From an uncultured Collinsella sp. (lineage in GTDB: Bacteria > Actinomycetota > Coriobacteriia > Coriobacteriales > Coriobacteriaceae), in contig CALKKS010000011.1 of assembly GCA_937995345.1 (NCBI GenBank), positions 19,822 through 83,821 on the forward strand: a stretch of 64,000 nucleotides of DNA, written 5' to 3'. A program made the translations under genes and the position numbers. Every line of letters starts with the position of its first letter. Within the stretch, counting starts at the first letter, position 1. This document shows, piece by piece, positions 21,043 through 30,077 of this stretch. The notes under the pieces are model-generated. The model had not been told where the DNA came from. It did not search any database and saw only the letters and a list, made by a program, of their open reading frames with translations.

Positions 21043-23388
21043 CTACGATCGACCCCGTAAAAACTCAAGGGAAACCAGCGCGATGTCATCGTCCAGCGCC
21101 GACTCGGTAAAGCGGTCAAGCTCGCCCAAGACCTTGCCGCAGATACCCGATACGCCCTCGCCCGAAACCGATAGCAAAAGATCGCGCAGACGCTGTTCGC
21201 CAAAGAACGCCCCCGTGCGGTCGCGTGCCTCAATCGTTCCATCGGTATACATAAACAGCATGTCACCAGGTGCGAACGTAAAGGCGCCCGTCTCGTACAC
21301 CATGCTTTCGAATGCGCCGATCACGCCCGACTGGCATCCGAGGAGCTCAACCTCTCCCCCTCGGGCTTCTCCGCCGCCAAGCGGCGTCGACGACGGCCTG
21401 ATAACCATGGTGGGAGGATGGCCTGCCGAGCAATAGGTCGCGCGCCCCGCTTTAAGATCGATTTTGGCAATAAAGGCCGTCACGAACGTCTCGACCCTCG
21501 AGAAGCCCATGAGCATGCTATTGAGCGAGCGGGCCATGCGGGCAGGCCCTGCACCCTCCCAGGCATAGGCCGTCAGCGCCGTCTTGACGAGTGCAGACAT
21601 GGATGCCGCCTCGATGCCCTTGCCGGACACATCGCCCAGGATCATGACGGCGCAGTCGTCGGGAAGCCGGATGAGCGTATAGAAGTCACCACCGACCAAC
21701 GCCGAGTTCGTAGCCGACAGGTATACCGAATCGGTTGCTATGCCCGGAACATCGCCAAGCGAATTCCTCATACCAATCTGAAGGGTCTGGGCGATATGGC
21801 GCTCCTCGCGTTTTTGAGACTCGCCTTCATAGATCAGTTCAAAGTCATGTGCCAGATGCACCAGGTAGTCGTATTCAAGGTCGTCAATTGGTTCTTGGCT
21901 GCCATCACGGAGCAGCAAGGCACGCGTCGTCGGGCCCTGCGCAACAGAAGCAGGAACAATCGCGTCGTTACTGTGTTTGCCATCACCCTCAGAGCGCGGG
22001 TGCCCCGCCTCGATGCCGGCGTCGACGTAGAGACCCTGGCAAGGCAGACCATGCGCCCTAAGCCAGCCTCCCATAGGCATCGATTCGTCAACGCGAGTAA
22101 TACGGACGTGTTTAAGGTCCTCGGCACTCGTGCCGCCCAAAACAGATGCCTCAAAGCCATCAGGGCCAGCCCCCAGACGTGCCGCTGGCGCCGTCGTGGA
22201 AAAGAAAAGCTTCTCGGGATCGTCCGGCAAAGCAACGCGACTGCCACCTTCAAAATCTATGACATAGGAGTCCAGACCGGCGTCATACTCAACAGGGCAA
22301 AAATGGCAGTTGAGTATATTGCAGATCTCGGACGATACAGCCTGGGTAGCCGCGGCGGAATCGTCTAGAAAGGTAAACAACTCATCACGTAAGACATTGA
22401 GCGAGCGGCCAAGCTCGGCCGTGCGACGAGAGCGAAGGCTCGATGCCATGCCGACCAGTTGGATAGACAGGTAGTCGCAAATGACCTCTAGCACGTTCAC
22501 GTCATAGGCAAGCGGAGCCTGGGGGCGTTTCCATCCAACTTCCAACACGCCAAGGACCTGCGTGCCGTAAAACACGGGAAGACAGATCTCGCTGCGATAC
22601 GGGGGCATATCTTGTACGCGTAGCAGGTGCTTAGAACGATTGTCCAGGTCCATGAACATACCGGAGGCGGCCCTATCACCCTCAAGGTCCTGTTGAATCG
22701 ACAAGCGACAGGCACGCGACTCGCGAAGCACATACGTCGGAATGCCGGCGCCATACGGCAAAAACTCGGGCAGGTAGCTGTCGTACAGCTCCTTGGAAAC
22801 ACCGCGAAGCTTAAAACCGCCGCTCTCAGAAAAATAAATCGCAGCTCCAGAGGCATCGAGCGTTCCTACAAGCTGGTTCAAAACGGTATCTAACAAACTA
22901 GGCAGCTCATCGGAGCCCACCGTGCTCATGATGACCGACAAAGTGCCCGAAAGGCGCTTATTCGCCACTCTAAGCTCCGATAGCGCACGTTTGAGCTGAC
23001 GATCGTGGGAATACCGCTCTTCGATGCTGTGAAGCGCCACCAGGACACGAGGCGCGCGGCGTCCAAAGATACGCGGAGGCGTAACGGAACCTGCGCGAAC
23101 CAAGACGGGAATAAAGGACCCGTCGCTCAACTTGAGCATCAGCTCGCTCTCGGAGCCATCGGTCTCAAACGGCAGACGATGTTCGGTCGCACGCTCAAAG
23201 GCAGACGAGTACAGAACGTCTTTGACATCACCGTTAATGACGTCAGCGCGCTCCTCGCACATCAGGTCGAGCAGACGATTATTCACATGCAGAATGGTTC
23301 CGTCGAGTTCACAGATGATGACCGCATCGCTCGTGATCTCGACCAGTTGGGCAACATCTGCCCACTCGTTGCGTTCAAGCGTTTCCAT
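21043..23388 (-). CDS. PAS-GAF-SpoIIE-type PP2C serine phosphatase
   Basis: The 781-residue sensor phosphatase contains a PAS domain (about 10-115), a coiled linker, a GAF domain (about 165-310), a second divergent GAF-like region (about 340-540) and a C-terminal SpoIIE/RsbU phosphatase. The phosphatase region shows DVSGKGIEAA, SAGHPPT, MYTDGTIEA and DDDIALVSL, which supply the metal-binding aspartates. It would dephosphorylate the STAS serine of a partner protein in response to a small-molecule or redox signal. The obvious partner is the STAS-kinase fusion downstream. No transmembrane segment is visible. The start is ATG 23388 behind GAGG, with an in-frame GTG four codons earlier. Confidence 0.87.
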   Translation of the reverse strand: METLERNEWADVAQLVEITSDAVIICELDGTILHVNNRLLDLMCEERADVINGDVKDVLYSSAFERATEHRLPFETDGSESELMLKLSDGSFIPVLVRAGSVTPPRIFGRRAPRVLVALHSIEERYSHDRQLKRALSELRVANKRLSGTLSVIMSTVGSDELPSLLDTVLNQLVGTLDASGAAIYFSESGGFKLRGVSKELYDSYLPEFLPYGAGIPTYVLRESRACRLSIQQDLEGDRAASGMFMDLDNRSKHLLRVQDMPPYRSEICLPVFYGTQVLGVLEVGWKRPQAPLAYDVNVLEVICDYLSIQLVGMASSLRSRRTAELGRSLNVLRDELFTFLDDSAAATQAVSSEICNILNCHFCPVEYDAGLDSYVIDFEGGSRVALPDDPEKLFFSTTAPAARLGAGPDGFEASVLGGTSAEDLKHVRITRVDESMPMGGWLRAHGLPCQGLYVDAGIEAGHPRSEGDGKHSNDAIVPASVAQGPTTRALLLRDGSQEPIDDLEYDYLVHLAHDFELIYEGESQKREERHIAQTLQIGMRNSLGDVPGIATDSVYLSATNSALVGGDFYTLIRLPDDCAVMILGDVSGKGIEAASMSALVKTALTAYAWEGAGPARMARSLNSMLMGFSRVETFVTAFIAKIDLKAGRATYCSAGHPPTMVIRPSSTPLGGGEARGGEVELLGCQSGVIGAFESMVYETGAFTFAPGDMLFMYTDGTIEARDRTGAFFGEQRLRDLLLSVSGEGVSGICGKVLGELDRFTESALDDDIALVSLEFLRGRS

Positions 23389-23418
23389 CGTGGACCTCAC
23401 CGTCTATCGGTAACAAAA

Positions 23419-23436
23419 AAGCCTCCGAAGAGGCTT
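23419..23436 (-). terminator. Terminator of tRNA-Leu
   Basis: AAGCCTC/GAGGCTT stem with a TTCG loop is followed on the minus strand by TTTTTTG. It lies 11 bases past the tRNA. Confidence 0.88.
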
Positions 23437-23447
23437 CTCAAATGCGA

Positions 23448-23537
23448 TGGTGTCGGAGGCGGGACTTGAACCCGCATGACCAAAAAGCGGTCACTAGCAC
23501 CTCAAGCTAGCGCGTCTGCCAATTCCGCCACTCCGAC
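23448..23537 (-). tRNA. tRNA-Leu (GAG)
   Basis: The 90-nt class II tRNA has a long variable arm and encoded CCA. The anticodon loop TTGAGGT gives GAG. Acceptor GTCGGAG pairs with CTCCGAC. Confidence 0.95.
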
Positions 23538-23595
23538 ATGCTATGTTGTTGATTCGCGGTTCGTTTTGTTGGACCCGCGCGTTCAACGAGGAAGA

Positions 23596-23624
23596 TAATA
23601 ACCTATGATTCGAGAACTGTGCAA
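23596..23624 (-). promoter_or_regulatory. Promoter of tRNA-Leu
   Basis: On the minus strand TTGCAC (23619-23624), 17 bases and TTATTA (23596-23601). The AT-rich dyad ACTTTTTTGAAAAAAGTTT again abuts the -35 box (to 23645). Confidence 0.6.
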
Positions 23625-23681
23625 GCACTTTTTTGAAAAAAGTTTACTATTTTGTAAATGCGCAGGTAGACGCTTATGCCC

Positions 23682-23806
23682 GGCCCCGAATCGGTGCTGC
23701 CTCCCGGCGCGTCCTCGGGCATGAGCGATATTTTGCTACGCACTTCGTGCTGCAAAATATCGCTCCCCCTGCGGAATGCGCCGGGAGGCAGCACCGATTC
23801 GGGGCC
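23682..23806 (+). repeat. Structured hairpin element, family member A
   Basis: A 125-base near-complete palindrome. A perfect 29-bp outer stem (23682-23710 with 23778-23806), then GTCCTCGGGCAT, a perfect 14-bp inner stem (23723-23736 with 23752-23765), a loop with TTCG, and on return CCCCTGCGGAAT. The internal-loop segments match members B and C while the stems differ. No protein-coding frame is plausible. Confidence 0.85.
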
Positions 23807-23866
23807 TGCAAATACGTCCTTCAGACACAGTTCTCAAACATATTCTGGGGCTGATAAAAATTTAGT

Positions 23867-23885
23867 GGCTCGGCTTTGCCGAGCC
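23867..23885. terminator. Hairpin GGCTCGGC/GCCGAGCC, terminator-like
   Basis: An 8-bp stem with a TTT loop, preceded by AAAAATTT on the plus strand, so it has a T-rich tail for minus-strand transcripts such as read-through from oppF. Confidence 0.6.
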
Positions 23886-23895
23886 CTTATATGGG

Positions 23896-23921
23896 GAGGC
23901 CGGAGCAAACGCTCCGGCCTC
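23896..23921. terminator. Hairpin GAGGCCGGAGC/GCTCCGGCCTC
   Basis: A perfect 11-bp stem with a four-base loop between the two large elements. The T-content around it is low. It is probably part of the transcription barrier downstream of the opp operon. Confidence 0.55.
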
Positions 23922-23987
23922 ACTCAATTACCCATCAGATTAAGTGAGCGATCAAGGAATCGCACTCCCCTCTGCCGCGTTAACGTA

Positions 23988-24119
23988 GGGCCCGCTCTGG
24001 AGTTGCCCTTCAGAACATTCCGCAGACCAGGAAGCCCCCTTATCCGCAGCTCCGAAGGAGCAGGATAAGGGGGCTTCCATGGTCGAGGACGTTCTGAAGG
24101 GCAACTCCAGAGCGGGCCC
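23988..24119 (-). repeat. Structured hairpin element, family member B
   Basis: A 132-base palindrome with a perfect 29-bp outer stem (23988-24016 with 24091-24119), a perfect 16-bp inner stem (24030-24045 with 24063-24078) and a GCTCC/GGAGC apical hairpin. Read on the minus strand, the internal loop holds GTCCTCGACCAT and TCTGCGGAAT, as in member A. It begins 15 bases past the oppF stop, in the oppF sense. Confidence 0.85.
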
Positions 24120-24133
24120 GGACAGTTCACCGA

Positions 24134-25162
24134 CTACAGGTCGATGTGCGATTCCTTAATCGGGAACGGCTCGGCGAAGTGGCAGGCGCAGCAGTGGCCC
24201 GGGGCGACTTCCTTAAACTCGGGAAGCTTCTCGGAGCAGATGCCCTGCGCAATCGGGCAGCGCGTGTGAAAACGGCAGCCGGTCGGCGGATCCAGCGGCG
24301 ACGGCGGATCGCCGGCGAGGATGATGCGCTTGCGGGTCTTCTGGATATCAGGATCGGGAACCGGCACGGCAGACAGCAGCGACTGCGTGTACGGATGGTG
24401 AGGCTCGCTATAGAGCGTCTTCCAGTCCGAAACCTCGACCATCTTACCCAGATACATAACGGCAACACGGTCGGAGATATGCTGCACGACAGAGAGGTCG
24501 TGAGCAATGAAGAGATAGGCCGTACCGAACTTGTCCTGAAGTTCCTTGAGCAGGTTCAGAACCTGGGCCTGAATGGAAACATCCAGAGCGGAAACGGGCT
24601 CGTCGCAGATGATCAGCTTGGGCTTCAGAGCGAACGCGCGGGCGATGCCGACACGCTGACGCTGACCGCCCGAGAACTCGTGCGGATAGCGGTTGATGTG
24701 CTCGGGGTTCAGGCCGACGACGTCCAGCAGCTCACGGACGCGCTCAATGCGCTCCTCCTTGGTACCCACGCCATGAATGGTCATGGGCTCGGAGACGATC
24801 TCGCCGATGGTCATACGAGGATTCAGCGAAGCATAGGGATCCTGGAAAATGAACTGCATCTCGCGACGCATGTCCTTGATCTCATGCTTGTTCATCTCGG
24901 AAACGTCTTTACCCTGGAAGAACACCTTGCCAGCCGTCGGCTTGGTGAGGCGCATGATGGTGCGGCCCGTCGTGGACTTACCGCAACCGGACTCGCCAAC
25001 CAGACCGAAGGTCTCGCCCGGATAGATCTCAAACGAAATGTCGTTTACAGCAGAGACGACACGCTTGGAGAAGCGCTTGGCGAACATGCCGGACTCAGCG
25101 GGAAACTCCTTAGAGAGGTGCTCGACCTTCAGCAGCGGAGTACGCTCGTTGGTATCTGCCAT
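24134..25162 (-). CDS. oppF: Oligopeptide ABC transporter ATP-binding protein OppF
   Basis: The 342-residue ATPase has Walker A GESGCGKST, signature SGGQRQRVGIARA, Walker B LIICDEPVSALD and the H-loop in FIAHDLSV. The C-terminal oligopeptide-transporter extension is present (HHPYTQSLLSAVPVPDP and CRFHTRCPIAQGIC with conserved cysteines). It pairs with OppD to power peptide import. It is the last gene of the operon, its ATG sharing one base with the oppD stop (TAATG), which implies translational coupling. A large structured hairpin lies just downstream. Confidence 0.93.
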   Translation of the reverse strand: MADTNERTPLLKVEHLSKEFPAESGMFAKRFSKRVVSAVNDISFEIYPGETFGLVGESGCGKSTTGRTIMRLTKPTAGKVFFQGKDVSEMNKHEIKDMRREMQFIFQDPYASLNPRMTIGEIVSEPMTIHGVGTKEERIERVRELLDVVGLNPEHINRYPHEFSGGQRQRVGIARAFALKPKLIICDEPVSALDVSIQAQVLNLLKELQDKFGTAYLFIAHDLSVVQHISDRVAVMYLGKMVEVSDWKTLYSEPHHPYTQSLLSAVPVPDPDIQKTRKRIILAGDPPSPLDPPTGCRFHTRCPIAQGICSEKLPEFKEVAPGHCCACHFAEPFPIKESHIDL

Positions 25163-26253
25163 TACGCCTCGCCTCCCTTCTTGGAATCCTTGCGCGTACG
25201 GGACGTCTCAGGAGCGTTCTTGAGGAACTCGGGGTCACCGGAGTAGTGGCACGCAGAATAGTGACCAGACTCGGTAACGACACGCTCGGGGCGCTGCTTG
25301 CGGCACTTGTCCGTGGCATACGGGCAGCGGGGCGAGAACACGCAGCCCTCGGGCAGGTTCATGAGCGAAGGCGGGTTGCCGTGAATCGGCGTCAGCGGCT
25401 TCTTCTCATCGATAGCCTGCTCCGGGATGGAGCGGATAAGGCCCCAGGTATAGGGATGACGGCTCTCGTAGAAGATCTCTTCGGCCGTGCCGAACTCAAC
25501 GGGGCGACCGGCGTACATAACCATGATCTTATCGGCCATATCGGCGACGACGCCAAGGTCATGGGTAATCATGATGATGGCGTTGCCGTTCTTCTCCTGC
25601 ATCTCCTGCATGAGCTCGATAATCTGAGCCTGGATGGTAACGTCCAGAGCCGTCGTGGGCTCGTCGGCAATCAGAATATCGGGATCGCAGGCAAGGGCCA
25701 TGGCGATCATGACGCGCTGACGCATACCGCCCGAGAACTGGTGCGGATACTCATTGACGCGCTTCTCGGGCTCGGGGATACCCACGAGATCCAGAAGCTC
25801 GGTGGCGCGCTTGAGCGCCTCCTGCTTGGAGTAGCCACGGTGCAGACGAAGGCCCTCGCCCACCTGCTTGCCGATCTTGTAGACCGGGTTCAAGGAGGTC
25901 ATAGGATCCTGGAAGATCATCGCGATGTCGTTACCGCGAATGTGCTGCATCTCTTCCTCGGTCATCTCGAGGATAGAACGACCGCGGTAGCGAACGTCGC
26001 CGCCCTCAATCTTTCCCGGAGGCATCGAGATGAGGCCCATGATGGTCATGGCGGTCACGGACTTACCGGAGCCGGACTCACCGACGACACCCAGGGTCTC
26101 GCCGCGATCGAGCGTGTAAGACACACCGTCGACAGCGCGAACGACGCCATCCTCGGTATGGAAATACATCTTAAGGTCATCGACCTCGAGCAGATGCTGG
26201 CCCTCGGGAACCGGCTGGTCCTTCAGGTCCACATAGTTCTTGTTCTTCTTCAT
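25162..26253 (-). CDS. oppD: Oligopeptide ABC transporter ATP-binding protein OppD
   Basis: The 363-residue ATPase has Walker [10 protein letters not shown], signature [13 protein letters not shown], Walker [21 protein letters not shown] and the OppD C-terminal segment with [13 protein letters not shown] and the cysteine motif [12 protein letters not shown]. It works as a heterodimer with OppF at the inner face of the membrane. It is separated from oppC by two bases and overlaps oppF by one. Part of the five-gene oppABCDF operon read on the minus strand. Confidence 0.93.
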   Translation of the reverse strand: MKKNKNYVDLKDQPVPEGQHLLEVDDLKMYFHTEDGVVRAVDGVSYTLDRGETLGVVGESGSGKSVTAMTIMGLISMPPGKIEGGDVRYRGRSILEMTEEEMQHIRGNDIAMIFQDPMTSLNPVYKIGKQVGEGLRLHRGYSKQEALKRATELLDLVGIPEPEKRVNEYPHQFSGGMRQRVMIAMALACDPDILIADEPTTALDVTIQAQIIELMQEMQEKNGNAIIMITHDLGVVADMADKIMVMYAGRPVEFGTAEEIFYESRHPYTWGLIRSIPEQAIDEKKPLTPIHGNPPSLMNLPEGCVFSPRCPYATDKCRKQRPERVVTESGHYSACHYSGDPEFLKNAPETSRTRKDSKKGGEA

Positions 26254-26255
26254 CC

Positions 26256-27191
26256 TTATGCGTCCTTCATCTTGACGTCGAGGGCGTCGCGCAGACCGTC
26301 ACCCAGCAGGGTGAAGGCGAGCACCGTCGAGAGAATTGCCAGACCGGGCATGATCATCATCCAGGGAGCAGTCAGCAGATACTGCTGACCGTCCTGAATC
26401 ATGGAGCCCCACGAAGGCGTAGGCGGGATAACGCCCATGCCGAGGAAGGACAGAGCGGACTCGGTCAGAATGGCGCCACCAATGTTCATGGTCGCGTAGA
26501 CCACGATGGAAGCAACGGAGTTCGGGAAGATATGACGCATAACGATACGCGCATCGGATGCACCCATAGCGCGAGCGGCGTCAACATAGTCGTTCTCTTT
26601 GACCGTCAGGATCGCGGATCGGAAGACGCGCGCAATCGAAGGCCAGCCGAGAATACCGATGGCGATAAAGACGTTCTGAAGACCACGGCCGATAACGGCA
26701 ATCATGGCGACAACGAACAGCACGTACGGGAACGCCAGGAAGATATCCGCGAAGCGCATGATAATCGTATCCCAGATGCCGCCATAGAAACCGGCCAGGG
26801 CGCCCATGATCAGACCGATCACCGTGGAGATGGCGGTGGCCATAATACCGACGGAAAGCGAAACGCGCGCGCCGTAGATAACGCGGACGAGAATGTCGCG
26901 GCCCAGGGAGTCGGTACCAAACGGGTGCTCGGCACACGGAGCCAGCAGCGAAGTCTCGGCCATGGTGGTCGAATCGGAAGCCGTCGGCGAACCGAGCCAG
27001 GGCTTAGCCCACAGATCGGCGGTCAGGGCAACCAAAACGACGATGATAATCCAACAGATACCGATAACGGCGAGCTTATTCTTACGAAGACGCTTAAAAG
27101 CGTCGCCCCACAGCGTGCGGGACTTGGCGGGAGCAGATGCGGCCTTGGTGGCGGTAGCCTGCTCCTGAGACTGAGAATCAGTTTCCTGCAT
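26256..27191 (-). CDS. oppC: Oligopeptide ABC transporter permease OppC
   Basis: The 311-residue permease has a long cytosolic N terminus, a first membrane helix (about residues 42-62), a large external loop containing the family segment FGTDSLGRDILVRVIYGARVS (the GTDxxGRD motif), and five further helices. The coupling motif (EAA loop) is ARAMGASDARIVMRHI. It forms the channel with OppB. Its start is 14 bases after the oppB stop. Confidence 0.92.
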   Translation of the reverse strand: MQETDSQSQEQATATKAASAPAKSRTLWGDAFKRLRKNKLAVIGICWIIIVVLVALTADLWAKPWLGSPTASDSTTMAETSLLAPCAEHPFGTDSLGRDILVRVIYGARVSLSVGIMATAISTVIGLIMGALAGFYGGIWDTIIMRFADIFLAFPYVLFVVAMIAVIGRGLQNVFIAIGILGWPSIARVFRSAILTVKENDYVDAARAMGASDARIVMRHIFPNSVASIVVYATMNIGGAILTESALSFLGMGVIPPTPSWGSMIQDGQQYLLTAPWMMIMPGLAILSTVLAFTLLGDGLRDALDVKMKDA

Positions 27192-27205
27192 AAGACGTAC
27201 CTCCC

Positions 27206-28243
27206 TTAGGCCTTATCCGACGGACCGCCAAGGCGGATACGCGGGTCGAGGAATGCATAGCTAATGTCGACGAGCAAGTTGATCACCATAACGACGACGA
27301 CGATGAGCGTAACGCCGCCCATAACGATGGGCCAGTCGCGCATGCTAATGGCACGATAGACCTCAGAGCCGATACCGGGCCAGTTAAAGACCGTCTCGGT
27401 CAGGATGGCGCCCGAAAGCATGCCGCCGAAGTCGACACCAATATAGGTAACAACGGGGATGAGTGCATTCTTAAGCGCATGCTTGACGATGATCGCACGA
27501 TTGGAGAGACCCTTGGCCTTTGCCGTGCGGATGTAATCCTGATTCATGACGTCGAGTAGCTGCGAGCGCATGATGCGGGCAGCATAGGCGGTCGAAACCG
27601 AAGCCAGCGTAATGGTCGGAAGCACATAGTGCATCCAATCCTGATACTGAGAGCTGGCGCCGCCGGCACCCGAGATCGGCATGGAGAATGCGCCACCGGT
27701 GGCATCCTTGAGGATGACACCAAAGAATAGCTGCAGCAACATACCGAGCCAGAAGGCAGGAACAGCAACGAGGATCGACGTGGTCAGCGTTACCAAAATA
27801 TCCCAGAAGGAATAGCGCTTTACCGCCGAAATGATACCCGCACCGATACCCATGATTGCCTCGAGCACAATGGCGCACGCGGCGAGTTTAACCGTATACG
27901 GATACTTCTGAGCAAAGATTTCCGCAACCGGCAGCTTACGCTGATACGAATTGCCCAGATCGCCATGAAGCAGACCATTCATGTAATTCAAGTATTGGTC
28001 CACAAGCGACGTTGGAACGGGATCGCCGTTCTCGTCAAGGATCGCGTTGCCGTCCTCGTCCGCCTGGACCAGGTGATAGCGCACGCGAAGTTGAAGCTCC
28101 ACCTCGGGGGACAGAGCCTTGTCTCCACCGATCAGCTTGATCGGGTCTCCCGGCACGATGTTCTGGAGGGCGAACAGAATCAACGTAACGCCCAAAAATA
28201 CCGGGATGAACTGAAGCACACGTTTAACGATGTACTTACCCAT
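27206..28243 (-). CDS. oppB: Oligopeptide ABC transporter permease OppB
   Basis: The 345-residue permease has six expected helices, the first at about residues 9-28 (FIPVFLGVTLILFALQN), the OppB N-terminal motif PGDPI, and the EAA coupling loop TAKAKGLSNRAIIVKHALKNA. An extra hydrophilic external segment (about 55-85) follows the first helix, as is common in Gram-positive OppB. It is the first gene after the hairpin that separates oppA from the membrane and ATPase genes. Confidence 0.92.
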   Translation of the reverse strand: MGKYIVKRVLQFIPVFLGVTLILFALQNIVPGDPIKLIGGDKALSPEVELQLRVRYHLVQADEDGNAILDENGDPVPTSLVDQYLNYMNGLLHGDLGNSYQRKLPVAEIFAQKYPYTVKLAACAIVLEAIMGIGAGIISAVKRYSFWDILVTLTTSILVAVPAFWLGMLLQLFFGVILKDATGGAFSMPISGAGGASSQYQDWMHYVLPTITLASVSTAYAARIMRSQLLDVMNQDYIRTAKAKGLSNRAIIVKHALKNALIPVVTYIGVDFGGMLSGAILTETVFNWPGIGSEVYRAISMRDWPIVMGGVTLIVVVVMVINLLVDISYAFLDPRIRLGGPSDKA

Positions 28244-28274
28244 ACCACTCCCCTATCTAGGGATTAACCTAAAT

Positions 28275-28302
28275 GGGATGCCGATCGCCAGACCGGCATC
28301 CC
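28275..28302 (-). terminator. Attenuator hairpin between oppA and oppB
   Basis: GGGATGCCG (28275-28283) pairs with CGGCATCCC (28294-28302). There is no strong T-run, so partial read-through is expected, giving more binding protein than membrane components, as is usual in such operons. Confidence 0.55.
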
Positions 28303-28400
28303 AAAATTACCATCAGCCAGTTTACCCCAGGTTAGGGAGAACTGTATGTTTCCCATGAGGTCTACGTAAATGCTTGACCCTCACGGAAGCTGCAAAACTC

Positions 28401-30077
28401 TTAGGCGAGCTCAGCGGTACCCAGATCGGCGTGCTTCTGCGGATCAACGTAGAGGTACTTGACGCGGTCGGAGCCAGCGATGGTGTGCGTGTAGAACATC
28501 ACCGGGATGACCGGGCAGTCGGCGGCGACCATAGCGTCGGCCTCCTGCATCTTGGCAATGCGCTCGTCGTCGTCAACCGTGGCACGGGCCTCATCGACCT
28601 TGGCGTCGAACTCAGGGTTGTTGTAACCAGAGCGGTTGTCGCCACCGAGGGAGTCAGAGTGGAACAGCGGATACAGGAAGTTGTCCATGATCGGGTAGTC
28701 GGCAATCCAGCCCAGACGGCCGAACTGATAGTTGAAGTTCTGATACTGCTCGAGCAGGGCAGACCACTCGGGAGTATCGGAGACGGCGGTGACGCCCACC
28801 TTGGCGAGGTCGCCGATGATGGACTCCATGATCTCCTTGTGGCCGCCGTCCTGGTTGTAGGACAGGGTCACATTGATGCCACGATCGCCGTTAGCGCCAG
28901 CGGGAGCGACCTTGTCGAGGTACTCGTTAGCCTTGTTGACGTCATAGGCGCAGAACTCCCATGCGCCCTCCTTGTAGCCGGCGATTCCCGGAGGAACGAT
29001 GCCGTCAGCGGGGGTACGGGTACCCTTGAAGATGGTCTTGCAGATGGCCTCACGGTTGATAGCCAGGGAGATGCCCCTGCGCAGGTCAGCGTTGTTGAAC
29101 GGCTCGGCCGTGGTGTTGCACGTCAGATAGTACGTGGAAGGCTCGGAACCGAGCAGCATGCGCTCGCCGTCACCCATGGTGTAGCCATCCTTGGACTCGC
29201 CGCGGTCCTTCTTGGCGGCGTCGATCTGAGCAACGGGAACGTCGCAGACATCAAGGTTACCGGCCTGGAACTCCTTGTAAGCGGTCTCCACGTCCTTGAT
29301 GACCTGGAAGTGGATGGCGTCGATCTTGGCCTTGTCGCCATAATAATCGTCGAACTTCTTGAGGTTGATCTCCTGACCATCCTCCCACTTGCCGTCCATC
29401 ATGAACGGGCCGTTACCGACCGGGGCAAGGTAGAAACTCTTGACATCGGTCTCGGCGCACTCGGGAACCGGGGACAGAGCCGGGTGAGAGGCGACGAAGG
29501 GGAAGTCGGCGTAGGCAGAAGTCAGCTTGACGACGAGGGTCTCGTCATCCGGGCAGGTGACACCGGTCAGCTCGGTAGCTTTGCCGGCAACCAGATCGTC
29601 ATAGCCCTCGACCATGGAAAGGTGATAGGAGACCTCGGAAGGACCATACTCGGTAGCGATGGCCGACTTGGTGTTGACCAGGCGCTCCCAACCGAGCTTG
29701 AAGGACTTGGAGGTAACGTCGTCACCGTTGTGGAACTTGGCCTTCTTGATCTTGAAGGTGAACTCGGTGGCGTCGTCGTTAGCCTCGAAGGACTCGCAAG
29801 CCAGCGGAACGATCTCGCCCTTCTCGTTATCGTACTCCGTCAGAGCGTCGAAGAGCTGGTACTCGACCTGAGTGCCCTGATCCTCCTGGACGTTGTAGGG
29901 GTCGATGCAGACCGGGTTGTTGATGTAGAAGTTCAGCGTCGAACCGGACTCAGAACCGGAAGCGTCGCCGCCCTTCTTGCCGCATGCGGCAAGAAAAGCC
30001 ATGGAGCTCGCAGCGAGGGTGCCGCCAACAAAGGCGCGACGACCCATAACGGGCTGGTGGAACATAGAATCAGCCAT
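28401..30077 (-). CDS. oppA: Oligopeptide-binding lipoprotein OppA
   Basis: The 558-residue SBP_bac_5 family protein has a signal peptide with a twin-arginine-like GRRAFVGG and a lipobox LAAC, so C32 is probably lipidated at the outer face of the membrane. The mature part shows the peptide-binding family pattern (VEYQLFDALTEYDNEKGEIVP, WLVNT-like and RGISLAINREAI segments). It captures peptides and passes them to OppBC. Start ATG 30077 has AAGGAGG upstream. It is first in the operon, so it carries the operon promoter upstream (30078-30250), whose boxes are not clear. Confidence 0.92.
   Translation of the reverse strand: MADSMFHQPVMGRRAFVGGTLAASSMAFLAACGKKGGDASGSESGSTLNFYINNPVCIDPYNVQEDQGTQVEYQLFDALTEYDNEKGEIVPLACESFEANDDATEFTFKIKKAKFHNGDDVTSKSFKLGWERLVNTKSAIATEYGPSEVSYHLSMVEGYDDLVAGKATELTGVTCPDDETLVVKLTSAYADFPFVASHPALSPVPECAETDVKSFYLAPVGNGPFMMDGKWEDGQEINLKKFDDYYGDKAKIDAIHFQVIKDVETAYKEFQAGNLDVCDVPVAQIDAAKKDRGESKDGYTMGDGERMLLGSEPSTYYLTCNTTAEPFNNADLRRGISLAINREAICKTIFKGTRTPADGIVPPGIAGYKEGAWEFCAYDVNKANEYLDKVAPAGANGDRGINVTLSYNQDGGHKEIMESIIGDLAKVGVTAVSDTPEWSALLEQYQNFNYQFGRLGWIADYPIMDNFLYPLFHSDSLGGDNRSGYNNPEFDAKVDEARATVDDDERIAKMQEADAMVAADCPVIPVMFYTHTIAGSDRVKYLYVDPQKHADLGTAELA

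Noticed and set aside
23682..24119. Insertion sequence ends or a MITE
   Set aside because: The arms of the two elements differ, there are no target-site duplications that I can see and no transposase. Conserved internal loops with changed stems argue for a structural element.
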